This document shows, one piece after another, positions 1-9,310 of a stretch of DNA of 64,000 nucleotides (the stretch's first letter is position 1; each line of letters starts with the position of its first letter). Both the position numbers and the translations under genes were made by a program. The stretch is taken from the NCBI RefSeq assembly GCF_002584985.1, contig NZ_NUPZ01000020.1, positions 1-64,000 of the forward strand, in the 5' to 3' direction. The notes beneath the pieces are model-generated. The model searched no databases. It was not told the origin of the DNA and was given only the letters and a program-made list of their open reading frames with translations. This DNA is from Bacillus sp. AFS029637 (GTDB lineage: Bacteria; Bacillota; Bacilli; Bacillales; Bacillaceae_G).

Positions 1-11
1 GCGACTTCCTT

Positions 12-40
12 ATGTTAACACCTTCGTTTTTCAATGTCAA
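12..40 (-). promoter_or_regulatory. rRNA operon promoter P2 (points out of the window)
   Basis: Read on the minus strand there is a perfect -35 box TTGACA (35-40), a 17-base spacer and a -10-like TAACAT (12-17), followed by the GTCGC run typical of Bacillus rRNA start sites. The operon itself lies beyond the left edge, so this rests on promoter architecture only. Confidence 0.72.
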
Positions 41-99
41 CTAAGTTTTTCAATTTCTTTTTTGTCGTTTTCTGCGTTTCCGCATCAGCGACGGTTATT

Positions 100-128
100 A
101 ATATATCATGCAGAAAAATGAAATGCAA
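100..128 (-). promoter_or_regulatory. rRNA operon promoter P1 (points out of the window)
   Basis: On the minus strand a weak -35 TTGCAT (123-128) is followed after 17 bases by TATATT (100-105) and then a second GTCGC run. An A/T-rich UP-element-like stretch lies just upstream (128-160). With P2 it forms the tandem P1-P2 arrangement of Bacillus rrn operons. Confidence 0.65.
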
Positions 129-252
129 CACCTTTTATAAACTTTTTTTAAAACTACCCACATTTCTTTTTTAATATCATATACTTAAACGAAATATCTC
201 TTTCATGTATGAGTAATTTCTACATATATTCTATATAAAGTCACTCTATCCC

Positions 253-281
253 AAAACGTTTCTTTCTATAATAAACGTTTT
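253..281 (+). promoter_or_regulatory. inverted repeat bracketing the -10 box of the MgtC-like gene
   Basis: Nine-base arms AAAACGTTT (253-261) and AAACGTTTT (273-281) flank an 11-base spacer that ends in a perfect TATAAT (267-272). A repressor bound here would block the promoter of the downstream gene. The regulator is not identified. Confidence 0.5.
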
Positions 282-315
282 ATTCATATACCATATCATA
301 CAAGGAGGAATACAT

Positions 316-996
316 ATGGACTATACCGATTTATTAATCAAACTAGGTCTTTCAGCTATTTTAGGATTCGCTATCGGTTTAGAGCGCGAATTAAAACGAA
401 AACCACTCGGTTTAAAAACGTGCTTAGTTATATCTATTATTAGTTGCCTCCTAACAATCGTTTCTATTAAAGCAGCTTACAACTTACCACATACTGATCA
501 TATGAATATGGATCCGCTTCGCCTTGCTGCTCAAATTGTGTCTGGCATTGGTTTTTTAGGTGCCGGCGTTATTTTACGAAGAGGAAATGATAGTATTGCA
601 GGACTAACAACTGCCGCTATGATTTGGGGGGCTTCTGGTATTGGTATTGCCGTTGGAGCCGGATTTTATATCGAAGCAATTTTCGGAATGTGCTTCCTTA
701 TGATTAGTGTAGAACTTATACCACTCACGATGAAATATGTAGGCCCTAGATCATTTCGACAACGTGATATCGCGGTGAAACTTGTTGTGCGAAATATGGA
801 CAATATCCCAATTGTCATTGAAGAAATAAAAGAAATGGATATAAAAGTTAAGAATATGAAGCTTAAAACATTAGAAAATGGTTCTCACTATTTACATCTT
901 AAATTATGTATCGATCAAAAAAGACATACTGCTGATGTTTACTACGCTCTCCAACATCTTGAAAGTGTCCAACAAACTGAAGTGGAAAGTATGTAA
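316..996 (+). CDS. MgtC/SapB family membrane protein
   Basis: Integral membrane protein of the MgtC/SapB family (226 aa). The N-terminal two-thirds carry about five hydrophobic helices with the family signatures GLERE near residue 22 and GIGFLGAGVI near residue 77. The last 75 residues form a soluble ACT-like domain. ATG is preceded by AAGGAGG. Family members have been linked to magnesium limitation and survival in host cells; the substrate here is unknown. The gene is monocistronic, with its own terminator and an operator-like repeat at the promoter. Confidence 0.88.
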   Translation: MDYTDLLIKLGLSAILGFAIGLERELKRKPLGLKTCLVISIISCLLTIVSIKAAYNLPHTDHMNMDPLRLAAQIVSGIGFLGAGVILRRGNDSIAGLTTAAMIWGASGIGIAVGAGFYIEAIFGMCFLMISVELIPLTMKYVGPRSFRQRDIAVKLVVRNMDNIPIVIEEIKEMDIKVKNMKLKTLENGSHYLHLKLCIDQKRHTADVYYALQHLESVQQTEVESM

Positions 997-1003
997 TGTA
1001 AAA

Positions 1004-1036
1004 CAAACTCTCTTTTAAATTAGAGAGTTTTTCTTT
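1004..1036 (+). terminator. terminator of the MgtC-like gene
   Basis: Stem AAACTCTC/GAGAGTTT with an A/T loop, followed by a T-rich tail. Confidence 0.75.
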
Positions 1037-1090
1037 TTTCTATAATGGTAACAATGAATGTAGTCCTGCAAAGTAAGGAGGAATAAGCAA

Positions 1091-2086
1091 TTGAAATCCC
1101 GTCCGAATTTAGTAGATACATTTCGTGATTCCATTATTTTTCGTTTAATTTGTTTTATTGTTGTACTTACTACTTTTTCTGGCTTTCTTATACATAAGTC
1201 AGAGCCATCTCATTTCATCACGTGGTTTGATGGCATTTGGTGGTCTATTGTTACCATTTTCACTGTTGGGTATGGTGATTTCGCACCACATACAACGGTA
1301 GGAAAAATTATTGGTATGGGCATTATTTTATTAGGAACTGGATTCTGTTCTTATTATATGGTTCTATTTGCTACAGACATGATCAATAAACAATATATGA
1401 AAATTAAAGGAGAAGAAGCTGCTACCTCTAACGGTCATATGATTATCGTTGGCTGGAATGAGCGAGCAAAACATGTTGTAAAACAAATGCACATATTACA
1501 ACCAAACCTTGATATCGTTTTAATTGATGAAACACTTTCTTTACTCCCAAAACCATTTCATCATTTAGAATTTATAAAAGGTTGTCCGCATCATGATCAA
1601 ACTTTATTAAAAGCGAATATTACAACTGCTCACACTATATTAATAACAGCCGATAAAGAGAAAAACGAAAGCTTAGCTGATACAGAGTCTATTTTAAATA
1701 TTTTAACTGCAAAAGGACTGAACCCAAACATTCACTGCATCGCTGAACTTCTTACTACGGAACAAATCCAAAATGCAACGAGAGCTGGCGTATCAGAAAT
1801 TATAGAAGGAAATAAATTAACGAGCTATGTATTTACCGCTTCTCTTTTATTCCCTACTATTTCAGGTGTACTCTTCTCCCTTTATGATGAAATCTCTGAT
1901 AACAAATTACAACTGATGGAGCCATCCCAATCCTGCATCGGACAAACTTTCGCAAATTGTAGCTACACCCTTTTAAAACAAAACATTCTCTTACTGGGTA
2001 TAAAGCGTGACGATCAATATATGATTAATCCAGTTCGTTCCTTCATTCTTATCGAAAGCGACATACTCATTGTTATTCACCATTAA
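1091..2086 (+). CDS. yugO: potassium channel with RCK/TrkA-N domain (YugO-like)
   Basis: Two-helix potassium channel of 331 aa. TM1 spans about residues 17-36, a pore loop carries the filter TVGYGD (58-63), and TM2 is at 72-94. A cytosolic RCK/TrkA-N Rossmann domain begins near residue 115 (MIIVGWNE) and a TrkA-C-like end follows. The start is TTG, nine bases after AAGGAGG. In B. subtilis yugO lies beside yugN and pgi as here, and is known there for potassium signalling in biofilms. Its 3' end overlaps the convergent yugN by 14 bases. Confidence 0.9.
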   Translation: MKSRPNLVDTFRDSIIFRLICFIVVLTTFSGFLIHKSEPSHFITWFDGIWWSIVTIFTVGYGDFAPHTTVGKIIGMGIILLGTGFCSYYMVLFATDMINKQYMKIKGEEAATSNGHMIIVGWNERAKHVVKQMHILQPNLDIVLIDETLSLLPKPFHHLEFIKGCPHHDQTLLKANITTAHTILITADKEKNESLADTESILNILTAKGLNPNIHCIAELLTTEQIQNATRAGVSEIIEGNKLTSYVFTASLLFPTISGVLFSLYDEISDNKLQLMEPSQSCIGQTFANCSYTLLKQNILLLGIKRDDQYMINPVRSFILIESDILIVIHH

Positions 2087-2486
2087 GAAAATGATTTTCT
2101 AGTTCCTGTATAAGCACTTTCCCAATATTGATATATTTTCTCTTCACATCTCCATCTGGATCTTTCGGCTCAGCAAATTGATCAAACCCACTCGTTCCAG
2201 CTGTTAAAGTATTTACATTATCATCTAGTTCGTCTTGATATACATGAGAAAGAATATATGGCGTTTCAAGACGAACCACTACACCAGGTACATCTAGTTC
2301 TCCATCTACTGCTGTGAACGGGACTCGTAAAAATTGATACCCATCTTCTTCATCAATTTTATAATCAAAGCACCCTTTATCGTAATCCCAATTGCCACCG
2401 ATGCTATATCCAAGTGGTTTCATAACCTCTTCTAACTTATATAACGCATATGTACGTCCTGCTAACTTTGATTGAATCGGAATCAA
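2073..2486 (-). CDS. yugN: YugN-like family protein
   Basis: Small soluble protein of the YugN family, function unknown, recognised by SIGGNWDYD and by position between yugO and pgi. TTG at 2484-2486 is chosen because AGGAGG lies seven bases upstream; an ATG two codons earlier sits on top of the ribosome site. The resulting MIPIQSKL start resembles B. subtilis YugN. The protein is acidic, with no signal peptide or membrane segment. Confidence 0.8.
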   Translation of the reverse strand: MIPIQSKLAGRTYALYKLEEVMKPLGYSIGGNWDYDKGCFDYKIDEEDGYQFLRVPFTAVDGELDVPGVVVRLETPYILSHVYQDELDDNVNTLTAGTSGFDQFAEPKDPDGDVKRKYINIGKVLIQELENHFLNGE

Positions 2487-2563
2487 GTCCATCCCTCCTA
2501 GACTTTTCCTTTAGCATACCCATTCTAGTTTAAATATACCGATGGACTTTTCGATAAAATAAT

Positions 2564-2596
2564 AAAAAGCGACCGGGTTACGGTCGCTTTTTATTA
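2564..2596 (-). terminator. terminator of pgi
   Basis: Twelve-base stem AAAAAGCGACCG/CGGTCGCTTTTT with a GGTTA loop. On the minus strand it follows the pgi stop directly and carries the T-run within the second arm. Confidence 0.85.
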
Positions 2597-3946
2597 TTTT
2601 AAACGCTCTTCTAATTCCGCTTTTAATTCTTCAAATCCTGGTTTACCAAGTAAAGCAAACATGTTTTTCTTGTATGCTTCTACTCCTGGTTGGTCAAATG
2701 GATTTACGCCTAATAAGTAGCCGCTCATCGCACATGCTTTTTCGAAGAAGTATACAAGGTAACCGAATGTGTATTCATTTAATTCAGGAATGTTTACGAT
2801 TAAGTTTGGTACTCCGCCATCGCTATGTGCAAGTAATGTACCTTCGTATGCTTTCGTGTTTACGAAGTCTACAGTTTCACCAGCAAGGTAGTTTAATCCA
2901 TCTAAATCGTTTTCTTCTGATTCGATTGTTAGTTCATGTGTAGATTTACCTACTTTTAGAACTGTTTCAAATAAGTCACGACGACCTTCTTGAACGTATT
3001 GACCTAATGAGTGTAAGTCAGTTGAGAAGTTTGCTGAAGATGGGAAAATACCTTTTTGATCTTTTCCTTCACTTTCACCAAATAACTGTTTCCACCATTC
3101 AGAGAAGTATTGAAGTGCTGGTTCATAGTTAACAAGCATTTCAATTGTTTTCCCTTTATTGTATAAAGCGTTACGAACTACTGCGTATTGATAAGCTGGG
3201 TTTTCTTCTAGTTCTGATGTTCCGAAGTCACCATGACCAGCAGCTGCACCTTTCATCATCTCTTCAATATTTAAGCCACTTACTGCGATTGGTAATAAAC
3301 CAACTGGCGTTAATACAGAGAAACGTCCTCCAACATCATCTGGAATAACGAATGTTTCGTAACCTTCGTTATCAGCTAACGTTTTTAATGCACCACGCGC
3401 TTTATCTGTCGTTGCATAAATACGTTTGCGAGCTTCTTCTTTTCCATATTTCTCTTCTAATAACTTACGGAAAATACGGAATGCTAGTGCCGGCTCTGTT
3501 GTTGTACCTGATTTTGAAATAACGTTAATAGAGAAGTCTTTCCCCTCTAATACATCCATTAAATCTTTCATGTAAGTGGAGCTAATGTTTTGTCCAACAA
3601 ATAGCACTTGTGGAGTTTTGCGTTGTTCTTTAGAAAGCGTATTGTAGAAAGAATGGTTTAGCATTTCGATTGCTGCACGTGCTCCTAGGTAAGAACCACC
3701 GATACCTACAACAAGTAGAATGTCAGAGTCATTTTTAATTTTTTCTGCACATTTTTGAATGCGAGCGAATTCTTCTTTGTCATATTGAAGCGGAAGCTCT
3801 ACCCACCCAAGGAAATCGTTCCCAGCTCCTGTTTTTTCGTGGATTGCGTGATGTGTTACTTTCACTGCATCACGTAAATAAGTTAGTTCATGTTCACCGA
3901 TGAAGGATAACGCTTTAGAATAGTCGAAAGTTACATGTGTACTCAT
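2594..3946 (-). CDS. pgi: glucose-6-phosphate isomerase
   Basis: Interconverts glucose 6-phosphate and fructose 6-phosphate in glycolysis and gluconeogenesis. The 450-aa length is standard for the short bacterial form. Visible hallmarks are [11 protein letters not shown] in the N-terminal sugar-isomerase domain, the phosphate-binding [19 protein letters not shown], and GESEGK in the C-terminal half. ATG is preceded by GGAGGG. Synteny with yugN and yugI matches B. subtilis. Confidence 0.98.
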   Translation of the reverse strand: MSTHVTFDYSKALSFIGEHELTYLRDAVKVTHHAIHEKTGAGNDFLGWVELPLQYDKEEFARIQKCAEKIKNDSDILLVVGIGGSYLGARAAIEMLNHSFYNTLSKEQRKTPQVLFVGQNISSTYMKDLMDVLEGKDFSINVISKSGTTTEPALAFRIFRKLLEEKYGKEEARKRIYATTDKARGALKTLADNEGYETFVIPDDVGGRFSVLTPVGLLPIAVSGLNIEEMMKGAAAGHGDFGTSELEENPAYQYAVVRNALYNKGKTIEMLVNYEPALQYFSEWWKQLFGESEGKDQKGIFPSSANFSTDLHSLGQYVQEGRRDLFETVLKVGKSTHELTIESEENDLDGLNYLAGETVDFVNTKAYEGTLLAHSDGGVPNLIVNIPELNEYTFGYLVYFFEKACAMSGYLLGVNPFDQPGVEAYKKNMFALLGKPGFEELKAELEERLK

Positions 3947-4221
3947 CTTTTTCCCTCCAATTATGTATATGTATCTCTGTATTCACTTTAGCGAAACTAA
4001 AGTTGTAAATCAAGCGGTTCAACAATTGTAAACGTAACCAATGTATATTTTTTAGAAAAAGTTCATTTTTTGCATAAAAATTCGCATTTTTCGGTATAGA
4101 TGTATATACATCTATTTTCACATATTTTTTATGTATAAAAACAACATAACTACACCATTCTATAAAAGAGTTAATTAACTCATCGCTTGCTCATGCTTCA
4201 AAATTAAGGGGGGACTTTTTC

Positions 4222-4455
4222 ATGAGTACTCTGCAACGTATCGCATTAGTCTTTACTGTTATTGGCGCCGTGAACTGGGGACTGATCGGATTCTTCCAGT
4301 TTGACTTAGTAGCTGCCATTTTCGGTGGACAAAACTCAGCTCTCGCACGTATTATTTACGGCATCGTTGGTATCTCTGGGCTTATCAACCTTGGTTTACT
4401 CTTTAAACCATCTGAAAATCTTGGTACGCACCCAGAAACAAACGAAATTCGCTAG
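4222..4455 (+). CDS. yuzA: DUF378 family small membrane protein (YuzA-like)
   Basis: A 77-aa protein with two membrane helices and the DUF378 signature GAVNWGLIG at residues 15-23. Function unknown. It has a strong AAGGGGGG ribosome site and sits between divergent pgi and convergent yugI, the place of yuzA in B. subtilis. No enzymatic motif is visible. Confidence 0.85.
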   Translation: MSTLQRIALVFTVIGAVNWGLIGFFQFDLVAAIFGGQNSALARIIYGIVGISGLINLGLLFKPSENLGTHPETNEIR

Positions 4456-4487
4456 TCAGTATGTCTTTATTTCACCTCCGACATACG

Positions 4488-4511
4488 AATATGATTGCAT
4501 GCAATCATATT
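4488..4511. repeat. perfect 24-bp palindrome
   Basis: Twelve-base arms AATATGATTGCA and TGCAATCATATT meet with no spacer, 33 bases after the yuzA stop. There is no T-run on either side, so it is a poor intrinsic terminator and may instead be a protein-binding site. Confidence 0.6.
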
Positions 4512-4535
4512 TGCAAATATATATCATAATATAAA

Positions 4536-4571
4536 GTAAAAGAGGAACGCTCATACGCGCTCCTCTTTTAC
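4536..4571 (-). terminator. terminator of yugI (bidirectional shape)
   Basis: Stem GTAAAAGAGGA/TCCTCTTTTAC with an inner GCG pairing; it overlaps the yugI stop codon and has A/T tracts on both sides. Confidence 0.75.
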
Positions 4572-4912
4572 TTTGTTAACTCCGATTCTTCAATCCATTC
4601 TGTTAGCTTTTCTCGCAGCGTATTAAATCCATTTTCAGATGGATTCGGTATAAGAATCCGTCCTTGTTTTCTTTTCGCCGCTTTTAACGATAAACTCATT
4701 TTTCTGTGTTCTTCATCAATTGAAAGTACTTTTACTTCTACTGTATCGCCGACTTTTAAAAAATCATGAATATCCTTTACATACCCATTTGTAATTTCAG
4801 ATATATGCACAAGTCCTTGCGTTTCTGCATCTAACGCTACAAATGCACCGTAATCTTGAATTCCAGTTACTTTCCCTGTTACAACCACTCCTGTTGTATA
4901 TTGTTCTGACAT
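4568..4912 (-). CDS. yugI: S1-domain RNA-binding general stress protein (YugI/GSP13)
   Basis: A single S1 RNA-binding domain fills residues 5-75 (VTGKVTGIQDYGAFV, GLVHISEIT), followed by a charged tail. The B. subtilis homologue GSP13 is a general stress protein associated with ribosomes. The ATG at 4910-4912 is used because GGGAG lies eight bases upstream; five extra in-frame codons upstream lack a ribosome site. The product is 114 aa. Confidence 0.88.
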   Translation of the reverse strand: MSEQYTTGVVVTGKVTGIQDYGAFVALDAETQGLVHISEITNGYVKDIHDFLKVGDTVEVKVLSIDEEHRKMSLSLKAAKRKQGRILIPNPSENGFNTLREKLTEWIEESELTK

Positions 4913-5166
4913 ATGAAACACTCCCATACGTTTACCATTTTCTCTACAATTGTAGATAGCAAAGCAGATGTATTTATTGTTAAATATCCGATTGGTTAGT
5001 ACGTACCGTAAGTAAAGCTACTCAGGATACGCATACCTTATATTAGTAAATTATACCACTATGACTGAACTCATTCAAAAATCATGAAAAAATTTCCTTG
5101 TACAAGTATAATTCTCCAATATTGGGATAGAATACTAACACATGGCTTTCTAGTATTCCCCCCCTT

Positions 5167-6357
5167 TTATGGACAAAACGTATTATGTTTTGTCCTTTTT
5201 TTATTCTCTACGAACCGTTCCATTCTCTTCATCGCTTCGAGAAGTTGTTCAAGCGATGTCGCATACGAACAACGAATAAACCCTTCACCACTCCCGCCAA
5301 ATACACTTCCAGGTACAACAGCCACCTTTTCTTCTAATAATAACTGTTCTGCAAATTCCGCCGAAGATAGTCCAGTTGAAGAAATAGAAGGAAAAACATA
5401 AAATGCTCCGCCCGGCACATGACATGTTAATCCCATTTCATTGAAAGATGTCGTCATAAAATTACGACGTTTCTTATAGCTATCTCTCATCCGAATGACT
5501 TCATCATTCCCCCCACGTAATGCTTCAAGTGCTGCGAACTGGGACATCGTCGGTGCACACATCATGGAATATTGATGGATTTTAAGCATCAATTCTGAAA
5601 ATTGAACAGGAGCTGCAATCATACCGAGGCGCCACCCTGTCATCGCAAATCCTTTTGAAAATCCTGAAATTAAAATCGTATGTTCCCGCATGTTTTGAAT
5701 GCTCGCGAAACTCGTATACACTTCGTCATATACGAGCTCTGCATAAATTTCATCAGATAATACGATTAAATTGTATTTCTCCACAATCACTGCTATTTCT
5801 TCCAGTTCGGATGTATTTAACATTGCACCTGTTGGGTTATTTGGTGAACAAAGTAAAATTGCCTTTGTTTTTGCGGTAATAGCTGCTTCAATTTGCTCTG
5901 GTTGTACTTTAAACTCGTCTTCTAAAATAGTCGCCACAGGAACTGGAACTCCTCCAGCTAACGTTACAAGCGGCGCATATGAAACGAAGCTTGGTTCAAT
6001 AATGAGCACTTCATCATCAGGGTTTATAATGGCACGCATCGCTACATCTAACGCTTGGCTCGCTCCAACTGTAACAATGATTTCTTCGTTCGGATCATAA
6101 GATACTGCAAATTGTTTTTTTAGATACTTTGCTATTTCTTGACGGAGCTCCAATAATCCTGCATTTGCTGTATATGACGTATATCCCTGTTCTAAAGAAC
6201 GAATACATGCTTGCCTTACATTCCAAGGTGTAACAAAGTCTGGTTCTCCTACCCCGAGAGAAATAACACCTTTCATATTTGCTGCTAAATCAAAAAACTT
6301 TCGAATACCAGATGGTTGTAAAGACTCTGCTACTCTAGATAGTTCAAACCGCTTCAT
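5167..6357 (-). CDS. alaT: PLP-dependent aminotransferase, probable alanine transaminase
   Basis: Fold-type I class I aminotransferase (396 aa). PLP lysine K235 lies in SGFSKGFAMTGWRLG; SPNNPTGA and the Asp/Tyr of LSDEIYAE are also present. It is the second gene of an alaR-alaT operon, overlapping alaR by four bases, as in B. subtilis where AlaT makes alanine from pyruvate. Substrate assignment rests on synteny. The last codons overlap a hairpin with a T-run on the opposite strand (5170-5205). Confidence 0.88.
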   Translation of the reverse strand: MKRFELSRVAESLQPSGIRKFFDLAANMKGVISLGVGEPDFVTPWNVRQACIRSLEQGYTSYTANAGLLELRQEIAKYLKKQFAVSYDPNEEIIVTVGASQALDVAMRAIINPDDEVLIIEPSFVSYAPLVTLAGGVPVPVATILEDEFKVQPEQIEAAITAKTKAILLCSPNNPTGAMLNTSELEEIAVIVEKYNLIVLSDEIYAELVYDEVYTSFASIQNMREHTILISGFSKGFAMTGWRLGMIAAPVQFSELMLKIHQYSMMCAPTMSQFAALEALRGGNDEVIRMRDSYKKRRNFMTTSFNEMGLTCHVPGGAFYVFPSISSTGLSSAEFAEQLLLEEKVAVVPGSVFGGSGEGFIRCSYATSLEQLLEAMKRMERFVENKKRTKHNTFCP

Positions 6358-6851
6358 GGCGTCACCACAATTCGCTTATCATCATCGTTCCTTTCATAAA
6401 TAATCCCCTCATGTTTATACTTCTTCAAAATGAAATGAGTTGTTGTAGAAACGACAGATTCAATTGTTGCTAATTTCTCTGAAACAAACATCGCTACTTC
6501 TCCCATCGTCTTTCCTTCTAATGTAATAGAAAGATCATATGTCCCTGACATTAAATACACGGATTTCACTTCTGAATAACGATAAATTTGTTCGGCAACT
6601 GCATCGAACCCAACGCCATGCTTTGGTGTAACTTTCACATCAATCATCGCTGTTAAGCCAGTATGTTCTTTTACTTTTGTCCAATCGATATGTGTTACAT
6701 AGTCCACAATAACCTTTTCACTTTCTAATTTCGCAACTATCTTCTTTACTTCTTCTACTTCTATATTTAACAGCTTCGCTAATGTATCTACAGATAAACG
6801 ACTACTTTTTTCAAGACAAGCTAATAGTTCTAATTCTTTCTCCGTCACCAT
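6354..6851 (-). CDS. alaR: Lrp/AsnC family regulator of alaT
   Basis: Lrp/AsnC regulator with an N-terminal winged HTH (about residues 5-55) and a C-terminal ligand-sensing RAM/ACT-like domain (YLMSGTYDLSITLEGK). ATG at 6849-6851 follows GGAAGGG at good spacing; a GTG three codons earlier touches the ribosome site. It is translationally coupled to alaT by an ATGA overlap. The B. subtilis homologue activates alaT. Confidence 0.88.
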   Translation of the reverse strand: MVTEKELELLACLEKSSRLSVDTLAKLLNIEVEEVKKIVAKLESEKVIVDYVTHIDWTKVKEHTGLTAMIDVKVTPKHGVGFDAVAEQIYRYSEVKSVYLMSGTYDLSITLEGKTMGEVAMFVSEKLATIESVVSTTTHFILKKYKHEGIIYERNDDDKRIVVTP

Positions 6852-6999
6852 ATCAATCACCCTTCCTTTTCTCTTGTGTCTAAATTATACAAATACCTTT
6901 TCCAGTTTGAAAAGAAGCTTTTTTTAGAGAATTATGTCAAAATAAAGTGAAACTTTAATCAGTGGAAAAATGCAGAATAAAGTGAAAGGGGATGGAACC

Positions 7000-7962
7000 G
7001 TGAAACCAAAAGTTTATATTGCTGAACCAGTGCCAACATTTGTAGAAAACTATTTATCAGAACACTGTGATTATGAAAAATGGGAGCAAAATGAGAAAGT
7101 ACCTCGTGATGTTCTATTGGAGAAAATACAAGATAAAGATGGGTTATTAAATTTTGGATCTGCTATTAACGATGAATTATTGGAAGCAGCCCCCAACTTA
7201 AAAGTAGTAAGCAACATTTCTGTCGGTTACGATAATTTTGATTTGCAAGCAATGGCCAAGCACAATGTTATCGGAACGAATACACCATACGTACTAGATG
7301 ATACAGTAGCTGACCTCGTTTTCGCTCTTATGTTATCTGCTGGGCGCCGCGTTTGCGAACTCAATTCCTATGTAAAAAACGGGGAATGGAACGCTGAAAT
7401 CGGAAAAGAACACTTCGGACTAGATGTGCACCATAGTACAATCGGTATTATCGGAATGGGACGCATTGGAGAGGCCGTTGCCAAACGAGCGAAATTCGGA
7501 TTTGATATGAATGTTCTTTATTATAACCGTCGCCGTAAAGAAGAAGCTGAGCAAAAATTTGATGCTACATATTGTGATTTACAGACGCTACTAAAACAGT
7601 CTGACTTTATTGTCCTTCTTACTCCATTAACAGATGAAACATATCACCTTATTGGAGAAAAAGAATTTTCATTCATGAAAGAAACGGCCATCTTTATTAA
7701 TGCTTCTCGCGGGAAAACAGTAGATGAAGATGCGTTAATTCATGCGTTAACAGAAAAGAAAATCTTTGCCGCAGGCATCGATACTTTTACACAAGAGCCG
7801 GTCCAAAAAGATAATCCGCTCTTATCATTACAAAATGTTGTAACTTTGCCGCACATCGGATCTGCAACATTAAAAACTAGGCAGCAGATGGCTATGACCG
7901 CTGCTGAAAATTTAGTCGCAGGATTACAAGGAAAGACACCGCCTAATATTGTTCGCGGCTAA
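7000..7962 (+). CDS. D-isomer 2-hydroxyacid dehydrogenase (glyoxylate/2-ketogluconate reductase type)
   Basis: NAD(P)-dependent 2-hydroxyacid dehydrogenase of 320 aa. The Rossmann motif [13 protein letters not shown] lies near residue 150. The catalytic Arg and Glu lie in the [13 protein letters not shown] and GIDTFTQEP segments, and the catalytic His in [11 protein letters not shown] at 7000 is preceded by AAAGGGG; an in-frame ATG ten codons earlier has no ribosome site. Closest in feel to YvcT/GhrB, which reduce glyoxylate, hydroxypyruvate and 2-ketogluconate. The gene interrupts alaR-yugF synteny. Confidence 0.85.
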   Translation: MKPKVYIAEPVPTFVENYLSEHCDYEKWEQNEKVPRDVLLEKIQDKDGLLNFGSAINDELLEAAPNLKVVSNISVGYDNFDLQAMAKHNVIGTNTPYVLDDTVADLVFALMLSAGRRVCELNSYVKNGEWNAEIGKEHFGLDVHHSTIGIIGMGRIGEAVAKRAKFGFDMNVLYYNRRRKEEAEQKFDATYCDLQTLLKQSDFIVLLTPLTDETYHLIGEKEFSFMKETAIFINASRGKTVDEDALIHALTEKKIFAAGIDTFTQEPVQKDNPLLSLQNVVTLPHIGSATLKTRQQMAMTAAENLVAGLQGKTPPNIVRG

Positions 7963-7974
7963 TATTAAATAACG

Positions 7975-8010
7975 AAAAGGCAAGATGACATCGTCATCTT
8001 GCCTTTTTTT
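7975..8010 (+). terminator. terminator of the 2-hydroxyacid dehydrogenase
   Basis: Stem AAAAGGCAAGATGAC/GTCATCTTGCCTTTT with a three-base loop and a T7 tail. Confidence 0.93.
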
Positions 8011-8071
8011 GTTAACATATTTTTTTCGTGCTTGGAAATGATATGAACAAAAATCAATGGAGTGACAAAAA

Positions 8072-8911
8072 ATGAATCACGAATATACTTGTCCTTATTT
8101 CACTTTTTCCACTCGCGGCACTACAATTCATTACGAATTGTATGAACATAATAACAAAACGGAATGTCCTACTTTCGTACTCGTTCACGGCTTTTTATCT
8201 TCCTCATTCAGTTACCGTCGTCTCATTCCTTTACTATCAAAAGCAGGGACAGTACTGGCTCTTGATTTACCACCGTTCGGAAAAAGCGATAAGTCTCATC
8301 TCTTTAAGTATTCTTATCACAATTTAGCAACGATTATTATCGATCTAATTGAACATTTATCTCTCTCAAATATTGTGTTAGTTGGGCATTCTATGGGGGG
8401 ACAAATTTCTCTTTATGTAAATCGTATACGCCCTGAACTCATCTCAAAGACGATTTTACTATGCAGCTCTAGCTATTTAGCACGCGCAACCCTACCTTTA
8501 CTATATTCTTCTTATTTACCGTTCTTTCATTTATACGTAAAGAACTGGATTATACGGCGCGGCATTGTTCACAACTTAATGAATGTCGTTCATGATCACT
8601 CATTAATCGACGATGAAATGAAGGAAGGTTACTCCGCTCCTTTTTATGACAACCGTATATTCCCCGCTTTAACTCGCATGATACGAGACCGTGAAGGTGA
8701 TCTCTCGTCGACTGAGTTACAAAAAATCAAAACACCTACACTACTCATTTGGGGTGAAAAAGATCGCGTCGTCCCTGTACATGTAGGTCATCGTCTACAC
8801 AAAGATTTACCGAATTCGAAATTTATTTCTTACGAAAATACAGGACATTTACTACCTGAAGAAAAGCCTGAACACGTTTATGAAGAAATCATCGCGTTTT
8901 CCGCGCAATAA
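8072..8911 (+). CDS. yugF: alpha/beta hydrolase (YugF)
   Basis: Alpha/beta hydrolase of 279 aa. Oxyanion HGF lies near residue 40, nucleophile elbow GHSMGG near 105, the acid in WGEKDRVVP near 230, and the catalytic His in NTGHLLPEEKP near 257. No signal peptide, so cytosolic. Substrate unknown. Position upstream of yugE and patB matches B. subtilis yugF. Confidence 0.88.
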   Translation: MNHEYTCPYFTFSTRGTTIHYELYEHNNKTECPTFVLVHGFLSSSFSYRRLIPLLSKAGTVLALDLPPFGKSDKSHLFKYSYHNLATIIIDLIEHLSLSNIVLVGHSMGGQISLYVNRIRPELISKTILLCSSSYLARATLPLLYSSYLPFFHLYVKNWIIRRGIVHNLMNVVHDHSLIDDEMKEGYSAPFYDNRIFPALTRMIRDREGDLSSTELQKIKTPTLLIWGEKDRVVPVHVGHRLHKDLPNSKFISYENTGHLLPEEKPEHVYEEIIAFSAQ

Positions 8912-8914
8912 TAT

Positions 8915-8943
8915 AAAAAGGGCTGTCGGAAATTCCGACAGCC
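8915..8943 (-). terminator. terminator of yugE
   Basis: Stem GGCTGTCGG/CCGACAGCC. On the minus strand it is followed by CTTTTTAT; on the plus strand it has no T-run. Confidence 0.85.
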
Positions 8944-9194
8944 TACAATGAACAACTTCCACCTTCTTTTACTACAAGTAACTCCACAGCTAACTTCTCA
9001 CATTTTTCAAGCGCAGGCACTTCCTCAAAAGACATAAAGTATATATGTTGAATCTTCTTTGCGATATATTTTGGATCGTCAAACACACTTACGACGTTCA
9101 CAACATCGCTCGCCTCTGTTTCATAAAACTCCGGTCCCATTTGAAACGGATCCCAATTCTTCACAACCTCTATCATCTTTTCATATGTACCCAT
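8943..9194 (-). CDS. yugE: DUF1871 family protein (YugE)
   Basis: An 83-aa acidic soluble protein of the DUF1871/YugE family (KMIEVVKNWDPF, VVNVVSVFDDPKYIA). Function unknown. It is convergent with yugF and divergent from patB, as in B. subtilis. The C-terminus EGGSCSL is short and unpaired. Confidence 0.8.
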   Translation of the reverse strand: MGTYEKMIEVVKNWDPFQMGPEFYETEASDVVNVVSVFDDPKYIAKKIQHIYFMSFEEVPALEKCEKLAVELLVVKEGGSCSL

Positions 9195-9310
9195 TCGCTT
9201 CCCGCCTTTTCACTTTTTAATGCTTTTCTTTATCCTATCACATCAGCTATTCTATAAGAAGAGAGAGAACTTTCTAACTTAACGGTTTTACAGAAGAAGG
9301 GGGCAAACTT

